Source: an uncultured Oscillospiraceae bacterium (GTDB taxonomy: Bacteria; Bacillota; Clostridia; Oscillospirales; Oscillospiraceae). From it: DNA of 64,000 nt. Made by a program: the position numbers and the translations under genes. Shown in pieces: positions 24,270 to 32,589 of the stretch (position 1 is the stretch's first letter; each line of letters begins with the position of its first letter). The stretch covers positions 39,523-103,522 of the forward strand of contig CAPGBJ010000066.1 of the NCBI GenBank assembly GCA_948616425.1. Direction: 5' to 3'. The notes beneath the pieces were generated by a model. It was not told the origin of the DNA. It saw nothing but the letters and a program-made list of their open reading frames with translations, and made no database searches.

Positions 24270-25847
24270 ATGGATCAGCTAAAATTACAGCCGCAGGAAC
24301 AGACGCCCGCGCCCCGCGGGCCGAAACAGGAAAAGCCAGAGGGGGCCCAGGGGCGGCGGCAGCCGGAAAAGGGACAGACTCCGGCAGAACAAACACCCCC
24401 AGTCCGGGACTGGGGAGGGGAACTCAAGGTCTATTGCAAGGCCATGGGGGAGTGGAGCCGTATCCACTTTCGGCGTTGGACCCACCTGTTTCACGGCGCC
24501 GCCGCCGGCAATCTGGCGGTGGGGCCCATCTCCTTTTTGCTGGTGGCTGGGGCGCTGGGCACCGCGCTCACCCTGACCACGCTGTATTCCACCAGCTACG
24601 CCGTCATTGTGGATGGACAGGAGGTGGGGGTGGTGGCCGACCAGAGCGTGGTGGACCACGCCATCCAAGCGGTGGAGGACCGGGGCAGCCGGCTGCTGGG
24701 CTACAACTACCAGGTGGAGGGCGATATTGACTACAGCTTTGGCCTCACCTTAAAAAGTGACCTCAGCCGGGAGCAGGATATCAGCAACTTTTTTTATGAG
24801 CAGCTCAACGAGGTCAGTGACCAGCTGCGGGCCTACGAGGTGTCGGTGGATGGGCGGGTCATTGGCGCGGTGAAGGATGAGGCGGCTCTGACCACCATGC
24901 TGGACGGCATCAAGGAACAGTATATCACCGAGAACACAGTGTCCTCCGGCTTTGTGGAGGATCTGTCGGTGGATGCGGTCTACGCTGTGGACGACCTGAT
25001 GGACGTGGGACAGATTGAGGAGGCTCTCAAGGCCAACACCACCGGGGAGACCACCTATACTGTGGTCAAGGGCGACACCTATAATGGCATCGCCTACCGA
25101 AACGATATGTCGCTCAGCGACCTGATGGAGCTCAACCCTGACGCCAACATCAACCGCCTGATGGTGGGGGATGTGCTCAATGTCAAGGAGATCATCCCCA
25201 CCCTGTCCGTCCAGACCACCGAACAGGTGACCTACACCGAGCCGATTGCTTGTCCGGTGGAGACGGTGGAGGACGACTCCATGTATAAGGGAGATTCCAA
25301 GATCCTCACCAAGGGGGAGGAGGGCGAGGCCCAGATTAAAGCCAATGTGGTCTATGTTAACGGCTATGAGCGGGACCGCACCGTTTTGGAGACCACCACC
25401 CTGCGGGAGCCTACCACCACGGTTAAGGCCGTGGGCACCAAGGAGAAACCCAAGACCGCCTCTAAGGGCACGTTTATTTGGCCCACCAGCTCCCGGCGCA
25501 TCAACTCGTACTTCGGTGGCCGGAAAATTTTCGGCAAGTCCAACTACCACTCCGGCTTGGATATCCACGCCACCTATGGAGAACGAATCAAGGCGGCCGA
25601 CGGCGGTACCGTCATCAAGGCCGGCTATAATGGCAGCTATGGAAACTTGGTGGTCATCCGGCATGACAACGGTACCGAGACCTACTACGCCCACAACTCC
25701 TCTCTGCTGGTGTCCGTGGGAGACAAGGTCTATCAGGGCCAGGCCATTGCCAAGGCGGGCAGCACCGGCCGGTCCACCGGCGTCCACTGCCACTTTGAGG
25801 TCCGCGTTCGGGGCACCGCGGTCAACCCCCTGAATTACCTGAAGTGA
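24270..25847 (+). CDS. LysM/G5/M23 peptidoglycan endopeptidase, membrane-anchored
   Basis: 525 aa from ATG 24270 (ATG 24264 is also in frame but too close to AGAGG). A Pro/Gln-rich cytoplasmic tail of about 75 residues precedes one membrane helix (ISFLLVAGALGTALTLTTLY, about 88-107). Outside come a spacer of about 150 residues, a LysM domain (TYTVVKGDTYNGIAYRNDMS) and a G5-like region (DDSMYKGDSKILTKGEEGEA). Last is the LytM/M23 metallopeptidase with Zn ligands in YHSGLDIHA (H and D) and GVHCHFEVR. It probably cleaves peptidoglycan cross-bridges during growth, division or sporulation. Own promoter and terminator. Confidence 0.93.
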   Translation: MDQLKLQPQEQTPAPRGPKQEKPEGAQGRRQPEKGQTPAEQTPPVRDWGGELKVYCKAMGEWSRIHFRRWTHLFHGAAAGNLAVGPISFLLVAGALGTALTLTTLYSTSYAVIVDGQEVGVVADQSVVDHAIQAVEDRGSRLLGYNYQVEGDIDYSFGLTLKSDLSREQDISNFFYEQLNEVSDQLRAYEVSVDGRVIGAVKDEAALTTMLDGIKEQYITENTVSSGFVEDLSVDAVYAVDDLMDVGQIEEALKANTTGETTYTVVKGDTYNGIAYRNDMSLSDLMELNPDANINRLMVGDVLNVKEIIPTLSVQTTEQVTYTEPIACPVETVEDDSMYKGDSKILTKGEEGEAQIKANVVYVNGYERDRTVLETTTLREPTTTVKAVGTKEKPKTASKGTFIWPTSSRRINSYFGGRKIFGKSNYHSGLDIHATYGERIKAADGGTVIKAGYNGSYGNLVVIRHDNGTETYYAHNSSLLVSVGDKVYQGQAIAKAGSTGRSTGVHCHFEVRVRGTAVNPLNYLK

Positions 25848-25940
25848 TGCCTCCCCGGATGACGGGGCGCGGCGTTGGGAGCGAAACCAGCCGCTGGCTG
25901 GCGCGCCTCCGTCAATCGCCGGTATGGACAGATAAAAGGA

Positions 25941-26000
25941 CACACGGTCCCTCGCAAACCTCTGTTTCTATCCCCAACAGAGGCTGAGAGGGACCGTGTG
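25941..26000 (+). terminator. Terminator of the M23 peptidase gene
   Basis: CACACGGTCCCTC pairs perfectly with GAGGGACCGTGTG, enclosing an inner CCTCTGTT / AACAGAGG stem, followed by TTTTTGTTT. Confidence 0.92.
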
Positions 26001-26034
26001 TTTTTGTTTGATGGAAGTCCCAATTCTTTTTCGT

Positions 26035-26061
26035 ATGCCCGCCCCCGCAGGGGGCGGGCAT
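26035..26061 (-). terminator. Hairpin, probable terminator of the sulfatase gene
   Basis: A perfect 12-bp stem ATGCCCGCCCCC / GGGGGCGGGCAT with a 3-nt loop. On the minus strand it is followed by ACGAAAAAG rather than a clean T run. It lies beyond the fold-back element, as if that element had inserted between gene end and terminator. Confidence 0.6.
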
Positions 26062-26065
26062 TACT

Positions 26066-26230
26066 AGGGCTTGTTTGAAACATGGTAACATGCCCAAACG
26101 CCGGCTCTTTTTCCGCCATGCTTTGCCAATTTTCCTTGAAATACATCCAGTATTCCTGCGTCAAATTGGCTTCGTCTGGCGGAAAAATTTCTCGCCGTTG
26201 GGCATAGTTCCATTTTTCAAACAGCGCCTA
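26066..26230. repeat. 165-bp fold-back element, copy B
   Basis: 165 bp starting AGGGCTTGTTTGAAACATG and ending CATTTTTCAAACAGCGCCTA. These ends are imperfect inverted repeats of about 38 bp, and the interior is also self-complementary (TTTTTCCGCCA with TGGCGGAAAAA; GCCAATTT with AAATTGGC). The copy at 51694-51858 has the same length and only about five differences. No transposase is encoded. MITE-like. Confidence 0.9.
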
Positions 26231-26270
26231 AGCTGTTTTCCCTTGGAGGAACACAAAAGCGAATTGGGAG

Positions 26271-28232
26271 TTATGGAACGGCCCAGAGCCTGCTGGTTAC
26301 ATACTGCTGGCCGTAGGTTGCGTCGTAGAGCAGGTCGGTGAGCAGGGACAGCCCGAGACCGTCTGTCCCCTGGGTTGGCAGGGTGTCGGACAGTTCTCCG
26401 TCCCGACTGAGGTGGTAGTTGGCCGTATCGGTTACCCGTGTCTGGGACAGCTTGTCAATGAGCCGCCAGTACAGAGGCATGTCCACTCCCGCCAGTTCCA
26501 GCAGACGCGAACCCAGGTAGTTGCAGCTGGTGTCGTACTGACTGCCAGGTTCGCCGGGTAAGTAGGCCGGGTCATTGGACCAGATCAGGTAATCAGCGGC
26601 GTGGAAGCGCACAAAATCCTCCACCCCCCAGTCCTCCAGCACCCAGGGGACCAGCCCCAGCGCGGAGTAGGAGGTGCCGCCGGTGGAAAGCCCCAGGCCG
26701 GAGAGGTGGTCGCCATAAAAGACAATGACCACAGGTTCCTCACAGGTGCGGAAGTAGTCCACCAGCCTGCCCAGGGCGGCGCTGGCGTTGTTGAGCCCCT
26801 GGGAACAGATCAGGATATGTTCTGCCGCCTCCCCGGTCAGGTCAGAGATGGGCTCTACGGTGATCTCGTCCGGCCTGTACTTCTCCAGCGGATAGGGGGT
26901 GTGGTTTTCCATCGAACTGGCATAGAGGAAAACCGGTCCGTCCCCCTGGGCGGTTTTGGTCTCGAACTGGGAGATCAGCAGGTCAGTCATCAGTTCATCG
27001 GAGAAATAGGCCCCGGAAAAATGTCCCCGCATAAATTCATTGTAGTCCTCCGCCGCCGCTGCCGGGGGATAGAATTTGGCGAAATCCTCGCAAAAATAGA
27101 TGTCGCTGAAGCCCAGCGAGCCAAAATAGGCCCCTCGGTTGTAGACCGAATCGTTATACATGTGGATCATGGAGGTGTAGTAGCCGCTGTCTCGGAGCAG
27201 ATTGGGTACGGCGGGCAGACGGGTGAAGTACTCCTTGGGCCAGCTGTTCTGGGGCTCGTTGTCCAGCAGACCGGAGTTCATGCCGGTCAGCACCTCCAGC
27301 TCGATGTTGCACGTGCCGTACCCAAAGCTGCGGGTGCCGAACTTTCCGGACACCCCCTCTTTCTGGAGGGCGTGGTAGTCGGCCAGGGGATCTGTCTGGA
27401 AGGAGAGCCCCTCCAGCTGAGTGATGTCGAAGAAAGACTCAGACAGGATCAGGATGATATTGGGCTGCTCCCGGTCCGCTGCCGGTTTTCCGGCAGAGTA
27501 GTCCTGGGTCTTGGCCAACACGTCTTCCATATATTCCAGGGAGTAGTCCTCCGATACCTTCCGGATGCGGCTGCTGTACAGCGAGCGCAGCAGGCCCAGA
27601 GGCACGCCGCAGGCGCTGTTGGCCGATGCCTGGGACATGGACCGGTCAATCCCCGCCCCCAGAGGGGAGAACACCAGCGGATCCGCCCCGGTCCAGAAGA
27701 TCAGATAAAGGACCAAGACGCACACCGGGGCGCCCAACATGGCGCTCAACTCCCAGTTCAGCCGCAGAGGCCGGGAGAAGAACAGACACAGCAGCAGCCA
27801 GAGCACCCCGGCCGCAATGGCCAGCACGCTGTTTCGCCGGAGAACCAGGGAGTCGCTGTTCAGATTGGCGATCTGCCCGGCCTGCCCAATCAGGACAAAG
27901 TCTCCAAGGAGCAGGGGGGTCATGGTGATCAGGACCTTATAATAGTTGACAAAGGCCAGAATGACTGCGGCCAGGCCGACCATCAGATTACCGGCAAACA
28001 GGCTGCGGAAGAGAAAGGTCAGCGCCAATGTGGCCAGACCCAGGAGGAGAGCGGTCATCCACAGCTTTTGCTGGGCCAGCCCAGCCAAGGTGCGGCGGAT
28101 GGACTGACTTTCTATCAGGACGGTCAGCCCAGCCCACACCAGGCCGGACAACATACAGGCGAGCATGGCGGTCGGCCACCGCCAGAGAGGGGGCGGGGTG
28201 AGGCGATGTTGTATTTTGATAATCTGTTTCAT
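26271..28232 (-). CDS. LTA-synthase-like membrane sulfatase family protein
   Basis: 653 aa. Five hydrophobic segments in residues 18-182 are followed by an extracellular sulfatase-fold domain. Metal ligand Glu265 is in ILILSESFFD and the nucleophile Thr307 in GYGTCNIELEVLTG. WPKEYFTRLP, FLYASSMENHTPY and the His/Asp site FYGDHLSGLG follow. Family members transfer glycerol phosphate from phosphatidylglycerol onto lipoteichoic acid or related polymers; the exact acceptor here is unknown. It begins 4 bp after the glyQS stop and is probably the last gene of the glycine T-box transcript. Confidence 0.9.
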   Translation of the reverse strand: MKQIIKIQHRLTPPPLWRWPTAMLACMLSGLVWAGLTVLIESQSIRRTLAGLAQQKLWMTALLLGLATLALTFLFRSLFAGNLMVGLAAVILAFVNYYKVLITMTPLLLGDFVLIGQAGQIANLNSDSLVLRRNSVLAIAAGVLWLLLCLFFSRPLRLNWELSAMLGAPVCVLVLYLIFWTGADPLVFSPLGAGIDRSMSQASANSACGVPLGLLRSLYSSRIRKVSEDYSLEYMEDVLAKTQDYSAGKPAADREQPNIILILSESFFDITQLEGLSFQTDPLADYHALQKEGVSGKFGTRSFGYGTCNIELEVLTGMNSGLLDNEPQNSWPKEYFTRLPAVPNLLRDSGYYTSMIHMYNDSVYNRGAYFGSLGFSDIYFCEDFAKFYPPAAAAEDYNEFMRGHFSGAYFSDELMTDLLISQFETKTAQGDGPVFLYASSMENHTPYPLEKYRPDEITVEPISDLTGEAAEHILICSQGLNNASAALGRLVDYFRTCEEPVVIVFYGDHLSGLGLSTGGTSYSALGLVPWVLEDWGVEDFVRFHAADYLIWSNDPAYLPGEPGSQYDTSCNYLGSRLLELAGVDMPLYWRLIDKLSQTRVTDTANYHLSRDGELSDTLPTQGTDGLGLSLLTDLLYDATYGQQYVTSRLWAVP

Positions 28233-28236
28233 CGAA

Positions 28237-29661
28237 TCAATAGGCCAGCTTCTCCTCCAGCCAACTTTTCAACTGGCTGATGGGAACCCGGACCTGGTCC
28301 ATGGTGTCCCGGTCTCGGATGGTGACGGCATGGTCAGCCGCCTCGGTATCGCTCCCAACGGTCTGGAAGTCCACAGTGATGCAATAGGGGGTGCCCACCT
28401 CGTCCTGACGGCGGTAGCGTTTGCCGATGGAGCCGGCGTCGTCGTAGTCCACCATGAAGAACTTGCTCAGCTCGGTCTGGATCTCCCGGGCCTTGTCCCC
28501 CAGCTTCTTGGACAGGGGCAGCACGGCGCACTTGAAGGGGGCCAGAGCGGGGTGCAGGTGCAGAACGGTGCGCACGTCGTTCTTCTCGGCGTCCACCAAC
28601 TCCTCGTCGTAGGCGTTGCACAGGAAGGCCAGCAGCATCCGCTCCACGCCCAGAGAGGGCTCGATGACGTAAGGGATATAGTGTTCGTTCTTCTCCTGGT
28701 CGAAGTAGGTCAGGTCCTTGCCGGAGGTGGTCTGGTGGGCGGTGAGGTCGAAGCTGGTCCGGCTGGCCACCCCCCACAGTTCGCCCCATTCGGTGAAGGG
28801 GAAGGCGAACTCAAAGTCGGTGGTGGCGTTGGAGTAGTGGCTTAACTCCTCGGGGTCGTGGTCCCGGAGCCGAAGGTTCTCCTCTTTGATCCCCAGGTTC
28901 AGCAGCCACTGGTGGCAGAAGTCCTTCCAGTACTTGAACCACTCCAGCTCGGTGCCCGGCTGGCAGAAGAACTCCAGCTCCATCTGCTCAAACTCCCGGG
29001 TGCGGAAGATGAAGTTGCCCGGGGTGATCTCGTTGCGGAAGGACTTGCCCACCTGGCACACGCCGAAGGGCAGCTTCCGGCGGGTGGACCGCTGGACGTT
29101 GACAAAATTGGTGAAGATGCCCTGGGCGGTCTCAGGACGGAGGTAGACGGTGTTCTTGGCGTCCTCAGTGACCCCCTGGAAGGTCTTGAACATCAGGTTG
29201 AACTGGCGGATGTCGGTCCAGTTGAACTTGCCGCAGGTGGGGCAGACGATCTGGTGCGCCTCCACGAACTCCTTCATCTGGGCCTGAGACATGGCGTCCA
29301 CGCTGTGGCCCAGGTCGAAGCTGTTTTCCTGGCACCAGTCCTCAATGACCTTGTCAGCGCGGAAACGCTCCTTGCACTCCTTGCAGTCCATCAGCGGGTC
29401 AGAGAAGCCGCCCACGTGGCCGCTGGCCACCCACACCTGGGGGTTCATCAGGATGGCGGCGTCCAGCCCCACGTTGTAGGGGTTCTCCTGGACGAACTTT
29501 TTCCACCAGGCCTTCTTGATGTTGTTCTTCAGCTCCACGCCCAGGGGGCCGTAGTCCCAGGTGTTGGCCAGGCCGCCGTAAATCTCGCTGCCGGCGAAGA
29601 TGAAGCCCCGGCCCTTGCACAGGGCCACAATTTTTTCCATGGTCTTTTCGCTGTTTTTCAT
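28237..29661 (-). CDS. glyQS: Glycyl-tRNA synthetase (class II, homodimeric type)
   Basis: 474 aa. It charges tRNA-Gly. This is the alpha2 eukaryote/archaea-like enzyme, not the separate GlyQ/GlyS form. KIVALCKGRGFIFAGSEIYG opens the protein, and the zinc-like insert has CKEC and CPTC. Class II motif 2 appears as VGKSFRNEITPGNFIFRTRE and motif 3 near GVERMLLAFL. The C-terminal anticodon-binding domain begins LHPALAPFKCAVLPL. AAGGAG precedes ATG 29661. The leader T-box at 30159-30383 reads GGC, matching the enzyme. Confidence 0.96.
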   Translation of the reverse strand: MKNSEKTMEKIVALCKGRGFIFAGSEIYGGLANTWDYGPLGVELKNNIKKAWWKKFVQENPYNVGLDAAILMNPQVWVASGHVGGFSDPLMDCKECKERFRADKVIEDWCQENSFDLGHSVDAMSQAQMKEFVEAHQIVCPTCGKFNWTDIRQFNLMFKTFQGVTEDAKNTVYLRPETAQGIFTNFVNVQRSTRRKLPFGVCQVGKSFRNEITPGNFIFRTREFEQMELEFFCQPGTELEWFKYWKDFCHQWLLNLGIKEENLRLRDHDPEELSHYSNATTDFEFAFPFTEWGELWGVASRTSFDLTAHQTTSGKDLTYFDQEKNEHYIPYVIEPSLGVERMLLAFLCNAYDEELVDAEKNDVRTVLHLHPALAPFKCAVLPLSKKLGDKAREIQTELSKFFMVDYDDAGSIGKRYRRQDEVGTPYCITVDFQTVGSDTEAADHAVTIRDRDTMDQVRVPISQLKSWLEEKLAY

Positions 29662-29694
29662 GTTGTGTTCTCCTTATTATGATAATTTGATCTG

Positions 29695-29760
29695 CAGGGG
29701 CGGCCTTTGGCCGCCCGTCTTCCGCTCTGATGCCCTGCGGGCGGCCAAGGCAGCCCCTAC
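29695..29760. repeat. GTAGGGGC palindromic repeat, copy
   Basis: 66 bp flanked by inverted ends (minus strand: GTAGGGGCTGCCTTGGCCGC ... GGCCGCCCCTGC). It lies between the 127-aa gene and glyQS. The TAG of its left end is the stop codon of the upstream gene (29757-29759). Confidence 0.8.
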
Positions 29761-30140
29761 TGGGGGTCGATGGTGCGGAAAATAGAGTTCAAGCCGCCGT
29801 TTTCGTACAAGAACTCAAGCTGCAACGTCAGATAAACCAACTCGCCGCCGCAGGTCAGCTCATAGTCCACGGCGAAGCCGCTGCCGTCCTTGTACTCGAA
29901 AAACATCACCTCGTGGTGGTACTCATACTGCGGCTTGAAATTGCAGGGGACGCCGTACTCGTCGAATACGTCAAAGTCGTTCATCTCCAGGGTGCCCTGG
30001 ATGCACTCCCGGATCTCATCGGTGTTGTCCCACTCCATCTTGTCCACGCAGGAGGGCAGATCCTCGTACCGCTTCTCGTGGAGGACATGGCAGATGCTTT
30101 TTACTACCTCAATGGCCTGCTCCTTGTGCTGTTCCGTCAT
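29757..30140 (-). CDS. Hypothetical protein in the glycine T-box operon
   Basis: 127 aa behind AAAGGAGGTG. It is acidic with an alpha+beta layout: an N-terminal helix pair (AIEVVKSICHVLHEKRYEDL), then strands ending FAVDYELTCGGELVYLTLQL. That arrangement is vaguely like small NTF2/cystatin folds. No motif recognised. It lies directly behind the glycine T-box leader and ahead of glyQS, so it should be induced when tRNA-Gly is uncharged. Its stop codon is donated by the palindromic repeat. Confidence 0.75.
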   Translation of the reverse strand: MTEQHKEQAIEVVKSICHVLHEKRYEDLPSCVDKMEWDNTDEIRECIQGTLEMNDFDVFDEYGVPCNFKPQYEYHHEVMFFEYKDGSGFAVDYELTCGGELVYLTLQLEFLYENGGLNSIFRTIDPQ

Positions 30141-30158
30141 TCAAACACCTCCTTTGAA

Positions 30159-30383
30159 CAAAAAACGCCCCGAGCCTCTCGGCTCAGGGCGAACAAAACT
30201 GTCCGTGGTTCCACCTGAATTCGCGTCTGGCTGACGCGCACTCTGACCCGGTAACGGCGGGGGCCGGCGGGGCATTTCCTCCCCGCGCTCCAGGGGGCCT
30301 TCCCATCACAGCTTGGGAGGGCTTTCACCGGCCGCCCTCTCTCTGTTGCCCCGCTGTGGGGTACTGTTCCCTGTTGTCGCTTT
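30159..30383 (-). promoter_or_regulatory. T-box riboswitch, glycine-specific (GGC specifier)
   Basis: Read on the minus strand, the leader carries the conserved T-box AGGTGGAACCACGG (30216-30203), the stem I elements AGGGAACAGTACC and AGAGAG, and a specifier loop GGGAA-GGC-CCCCTGGAGC. GGC lies at 30299-30297 and is a Gly codon. A terminator CGCCC..GAGCC / GGCTC..GGGCG followed by TTTTTTG (about 30190-30159) competes with the T-box antiterminator. Uncharged tRNA-Gly should permit read-through into the 127-aa gene, glyQS and the sulfatase. Confidence 0.93.
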
Positions 30384-30393
30384 ATGGCCTTTT

Positions 30394-30422
30394 ATTGTAT
30401 GACAGTTTGCGCTTCCTGTCAA
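30394..30422 (-). promoter_or_regulatory. Promoter of the T-box operon
   Basis: Minus strand: a consensus TTGACA (30422-30417), 17 bp, TACAAT (30399-30394), just upstream of the T-box stem I. Confidence 0.88.
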
Positions 30423-30481
30423 GGGGAATTTTTGGGAGTCCCCCGGCGGACGTGTGCCCTGGAGCACTGGTTCTGGAGGGC

Positions 30482-30511
30482 GTCATATCCTCCCGACGGC
30501 GCTCATAGAGT
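30482..30511 (+). promoter_or_regulatory. Possible sigma-E type promoter of spoIIP
   Basis: GTCATAT (30482-30488) and CATAGAGT (30504-30511) are separated by 15 bp. They resemble the mother-cell sigma-E consensus (ATA-type -35, CATAnnnT -10). In Bacillus spoIIP is a sigma-E gene, so this is plausible inference. Confidence 0.5.
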
Positions 30512-30554
30512 AGATACAACCGTAATTTCTTGACACAGGATAAGGAGTGATACC

Positions 30555-31730
30555 ATGGGGGATAGAGGGACAGGCTGGCGGGCCCTGCGCCGGGGGGTGG
30601 GGCTGGGACTGGCGCTGGTGGCGGCCTGGGGCGTAAGTATGACGATGGACCTGAGCGGGATGGGGGACAGGCTGGCCGCCCTTGGGGAGGAACCAAACCT
30701 GGCAGTCTCTCTGCTGGCCAGCCAGATGGGGGAGCTGCCTGGCAGAGAAAAGGGGCTCACTGGCTGGGGCCGGCTGCTGCTGGACAACTCCCCCCTTCTC
30801 TGTGACGGAGAGGGCGCGGTATTGGAACTGCGTGCCGGCCAGGGCGGCTGGGGGATTCCGGAGTTGGAGGCGCCCGAACTGGAGGACGGTGAGGAGGACA
30901 TTGACAAGCCGGACTTGCGACCCTCCACCGATGGCGAGGGCATTGTGGAGATGACCGGCCGGGGGAAGGAGGGCAGTCAGTACCTCCGGGACGGGAATAT
31001 CTATGTCTATAACCGCACCGATCAGGACTTGGACGCATCTCTGCTGCAGGAGGGAACTGTGGATGTCCCTCTAGGGGAGGGACCCCAGATTTTGATTGTC
31101 CATACCCACGGCAGCGAGGCCTACTCCATGAGTGATGGGGACCGCTATGAGGAGAGCGACCCCTACCGGACCACCGATTGTACCCACAATGTGGTCCGGG
31201 TGGGGGAGGAGATGGCCACCGTTTTCCGGGCCTATGGGTTTCAGGTGATTCACGATACGACCCTGTGCGACTACCCCGCCTACAACGGGGCCTATGACCG
31301 GTCTAAGGTGGTGGTGGAACAGTGGCTGGAGAAATATCCCACCATAAAGGTGGTCTTTGATGTCCACCGGGACGCTCTGGTGGGCGGAGAGGGGGAGGTC
31401 TACAAAATGGTGTCTCTGGAGGCGGGAGAGAAGGTGGCCCAGGTGATGATGGTGCTGGGGAGCGACGCCGGCGGCGCGGAGCACCCCCGCTGGAGGGACA
31501 ATCTGGCCTTTGCGCTCAAGCTTCAGCGGAACTTGGTTCGGGGATATTCCAGCCTGGTCCGCCCCACCGTTCTGCGCAAAAGCCGGTATAACCAGCAGCT
31601 TTCCCCCGGCTCCATCCTGGTGGAGGTGGGCGGACACGGCAATACCCTTGCCGAGGCAATTGCCGGGGGGCGTCTCTGGGCGGATAACGTGGCCAGAACG
31701 CTGCTGGAGATGAAGACCGCGGAGGGCTAA
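30555..31730 (+). CDS. spoIIP: Stage II sporulation protein P
   Basis: 391 aa behind TAAGGAG. It is a membrane-anchored amidase/endopeptidase that degrades septal peptidoglycan with SpoIID during engulfment. One N-terminal membrane helix (GVGLGLALVAAWGVSM) precedes a variable acidic linker, and the amidase domain starts near residue 175. Metal/catalytic residues sit in ILIVHTHGSEAYS, VVFDVHRDAL and ILVEVGGHGNT. Full length. Its presence shows the organism belongs to a spore-forming lineage. Confidence 0.95.
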   Translation: MGDRGTGWRALRRGVGLGLALVAAWGVSMTMDLSGMGDRLAALGEEPNLAVSLLASQMGELPGREKGLTGWGRLLLDNSPLLCDGEGAVLELRAGQGGWGIPELEAPELEDGEEDIDKPDLRPSTDGEGIVEMTGRGKEGSQYLRDGNIYVYNRTDQDLDASLLQEGTVDVPLGEGPQILIVHTHGSEAYSMSDGDRYEESDPYRTTDCTHNVVRVGEEMATVFRAYGFQVIHDTTLCDYPAYNGAYDRSKVVVEQWLEKYPTIKVVFDVHRDALVGGEGEVYKMVSLEAGEKVAQVMMVLGSDAGGAEHPRWRDNLAFALKLQRNLVRGYSSLVRPTVLRKSRYNQQLSPGSILVEVGGHGNTLAEAIAGGRLWADNVARTLLEMKTAEG

Positions 31731-31770
31731 CCCCTTGCTCAGAGAGGGGAGCGGATGGCTGAAAACAGGA

Positions 31771-31801
31771 AATCCCCCAAAGCCTTTGGCTTTGGGGGAT
31801 T
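31771..31801. terminator. Bidirectional terminator between spoIIP and the small RHH gene
   Basis: AATCCCCCAAAGCC / GGCTTTGGGGGATT, 14-bp perfect stem with a 3-nt loop. Its last bases form part of the small gene's stop codon. Confidence 0.92.
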
Positions 31802-31973
31802 ATTCCTCGTTTTCATTTAGACAATGTTCAATCATGCTGATTACCACATTGTTGAAGCTGGTGTCGTTATCGCCGGCGATTTGGGTGATCTGATCAGCAA
31901 GAGCAACAGAGATGTATAACGTTTTGTATTGGGCCTCTACTTTCTTTTTTGTTTTTTTAATTTTATAAGTCAT
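31800..31973 (-). CDS. 57-aa ribbon-helix-helix-like protein
   Basis: Short gene, ATG 31973 behind GGGAGGG, stop TAA at 31802-31800. A Lys-rich start (MTYKIKKTKKKVEAQ) is followed by a strand YKTLYISVAL, a helix ADQITQIAGD and then SFNNVVISMIEHCL. This is the strand-helix-helix order of Arc/MetJ-type DNA-binding proteins, with a basic tail that could contact DNA. It is divergent from the 114-aa gene at 32125 across an AT-rich 150-bp spacer. Target unknown. Confidence 0.65.
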   Translation of the reverse strand: MTYKIKKTKKKVEAQYKTLYISVALADQITQIAGDNDTSFNNVVISMIEHCLNENEE

Positions 31974-32124
31974 AATTTTCCCTCCCTGCTGACACTTTAA
32001 TTCTAATATGTTTTGTAATATAATAAAAAGACAGAAAAATGAATTGTATATTTCTGGTTTATATGTTACAATGTTAAATTAATAATTTTTATGATAGAAT
32101 AAGCAGGTCAAAGGAGGGATGACG

Positions 32125-32469
32125 ATGAACGAGAGAAGCGAACGGGACAGACTACAGGAGAAGGGGACGCTGCTCAGCCAATATCTGGCTTTTGTGCGCG
32201 AGACGCCCATGCCGGATCGGCCCGCAGAGCGGGAGACATGGGAGGACCTGTCGCCGGAGGAGGAGATATATTTCGGCAGGCAGGCAATTCAACGGGGGGA
32301 GAGCCTTTTAATCAATGGATTTGTGAATGTGATGCTGGAAAATTTTTTGCAGCTGATCAGGCAGCCGGAGGAGGCCATTGCAATTGGAGAAAAGGGTGTG
32401 GCGCTGCTCCACTCCTTCTTAGAGGGGTATATCGACCTGTTGGAGAGAGAGTCGGAGCTGTGTAAATAA
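32125..32469 (+). CDS. Hypothetical helical protein
   Basis: 114 aa from ATG 32125 (AAGGAGGG 6 nt upstream; the in-frame ATG at 32119 touches the RBS). Almost wholly helical and acidic: RDRLQEKGTLLSQYLAFVRE, EEEIYFGRQAIQRGESLLIN, MLENFLQLIRQPEEAIAIGE. No family recognised. Transcribed alone, with a terminator at its end. Confidence 0.7.
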   Translation: MNERSERDRLQEKGTLLSQYLAFVRETPMPDRPAERETWEDLSPEEEIYFGRQAIQRGESLLINGFVNVMLENFLQLIRQPEEAIAIGEKGVALLHSFLEGYIDLLERESELCK

Positions 32470-32474
32470 GGGAG

Positions 32475-32506
32475 GTATCCCGCTGGGCAAAGTCCCGGCG
32501 GGATAC
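32475..32506 (+). terminator. Terminator
   Basis: GTATCCCGCTGGG / CCCGGCGGGATAC with loop CAAAGT, followed by TTTTTTC, six bases after the stop of the helical protein. Confidence 0.92.
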
Positions 32507-32589
32507 TTTTTTCATGCTCGACAAATTTCCCCTGGAAATTGGACAGGCTCCGGCCTATACTGGGAAAAAATGGAAGGGGGAGCGATGGT

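Noticed and set aside
26601..28280. 559-aa plus-strand frame
   Set aside because: Antisense to the LTA-synthase-like gene; compositionally biased shadow.
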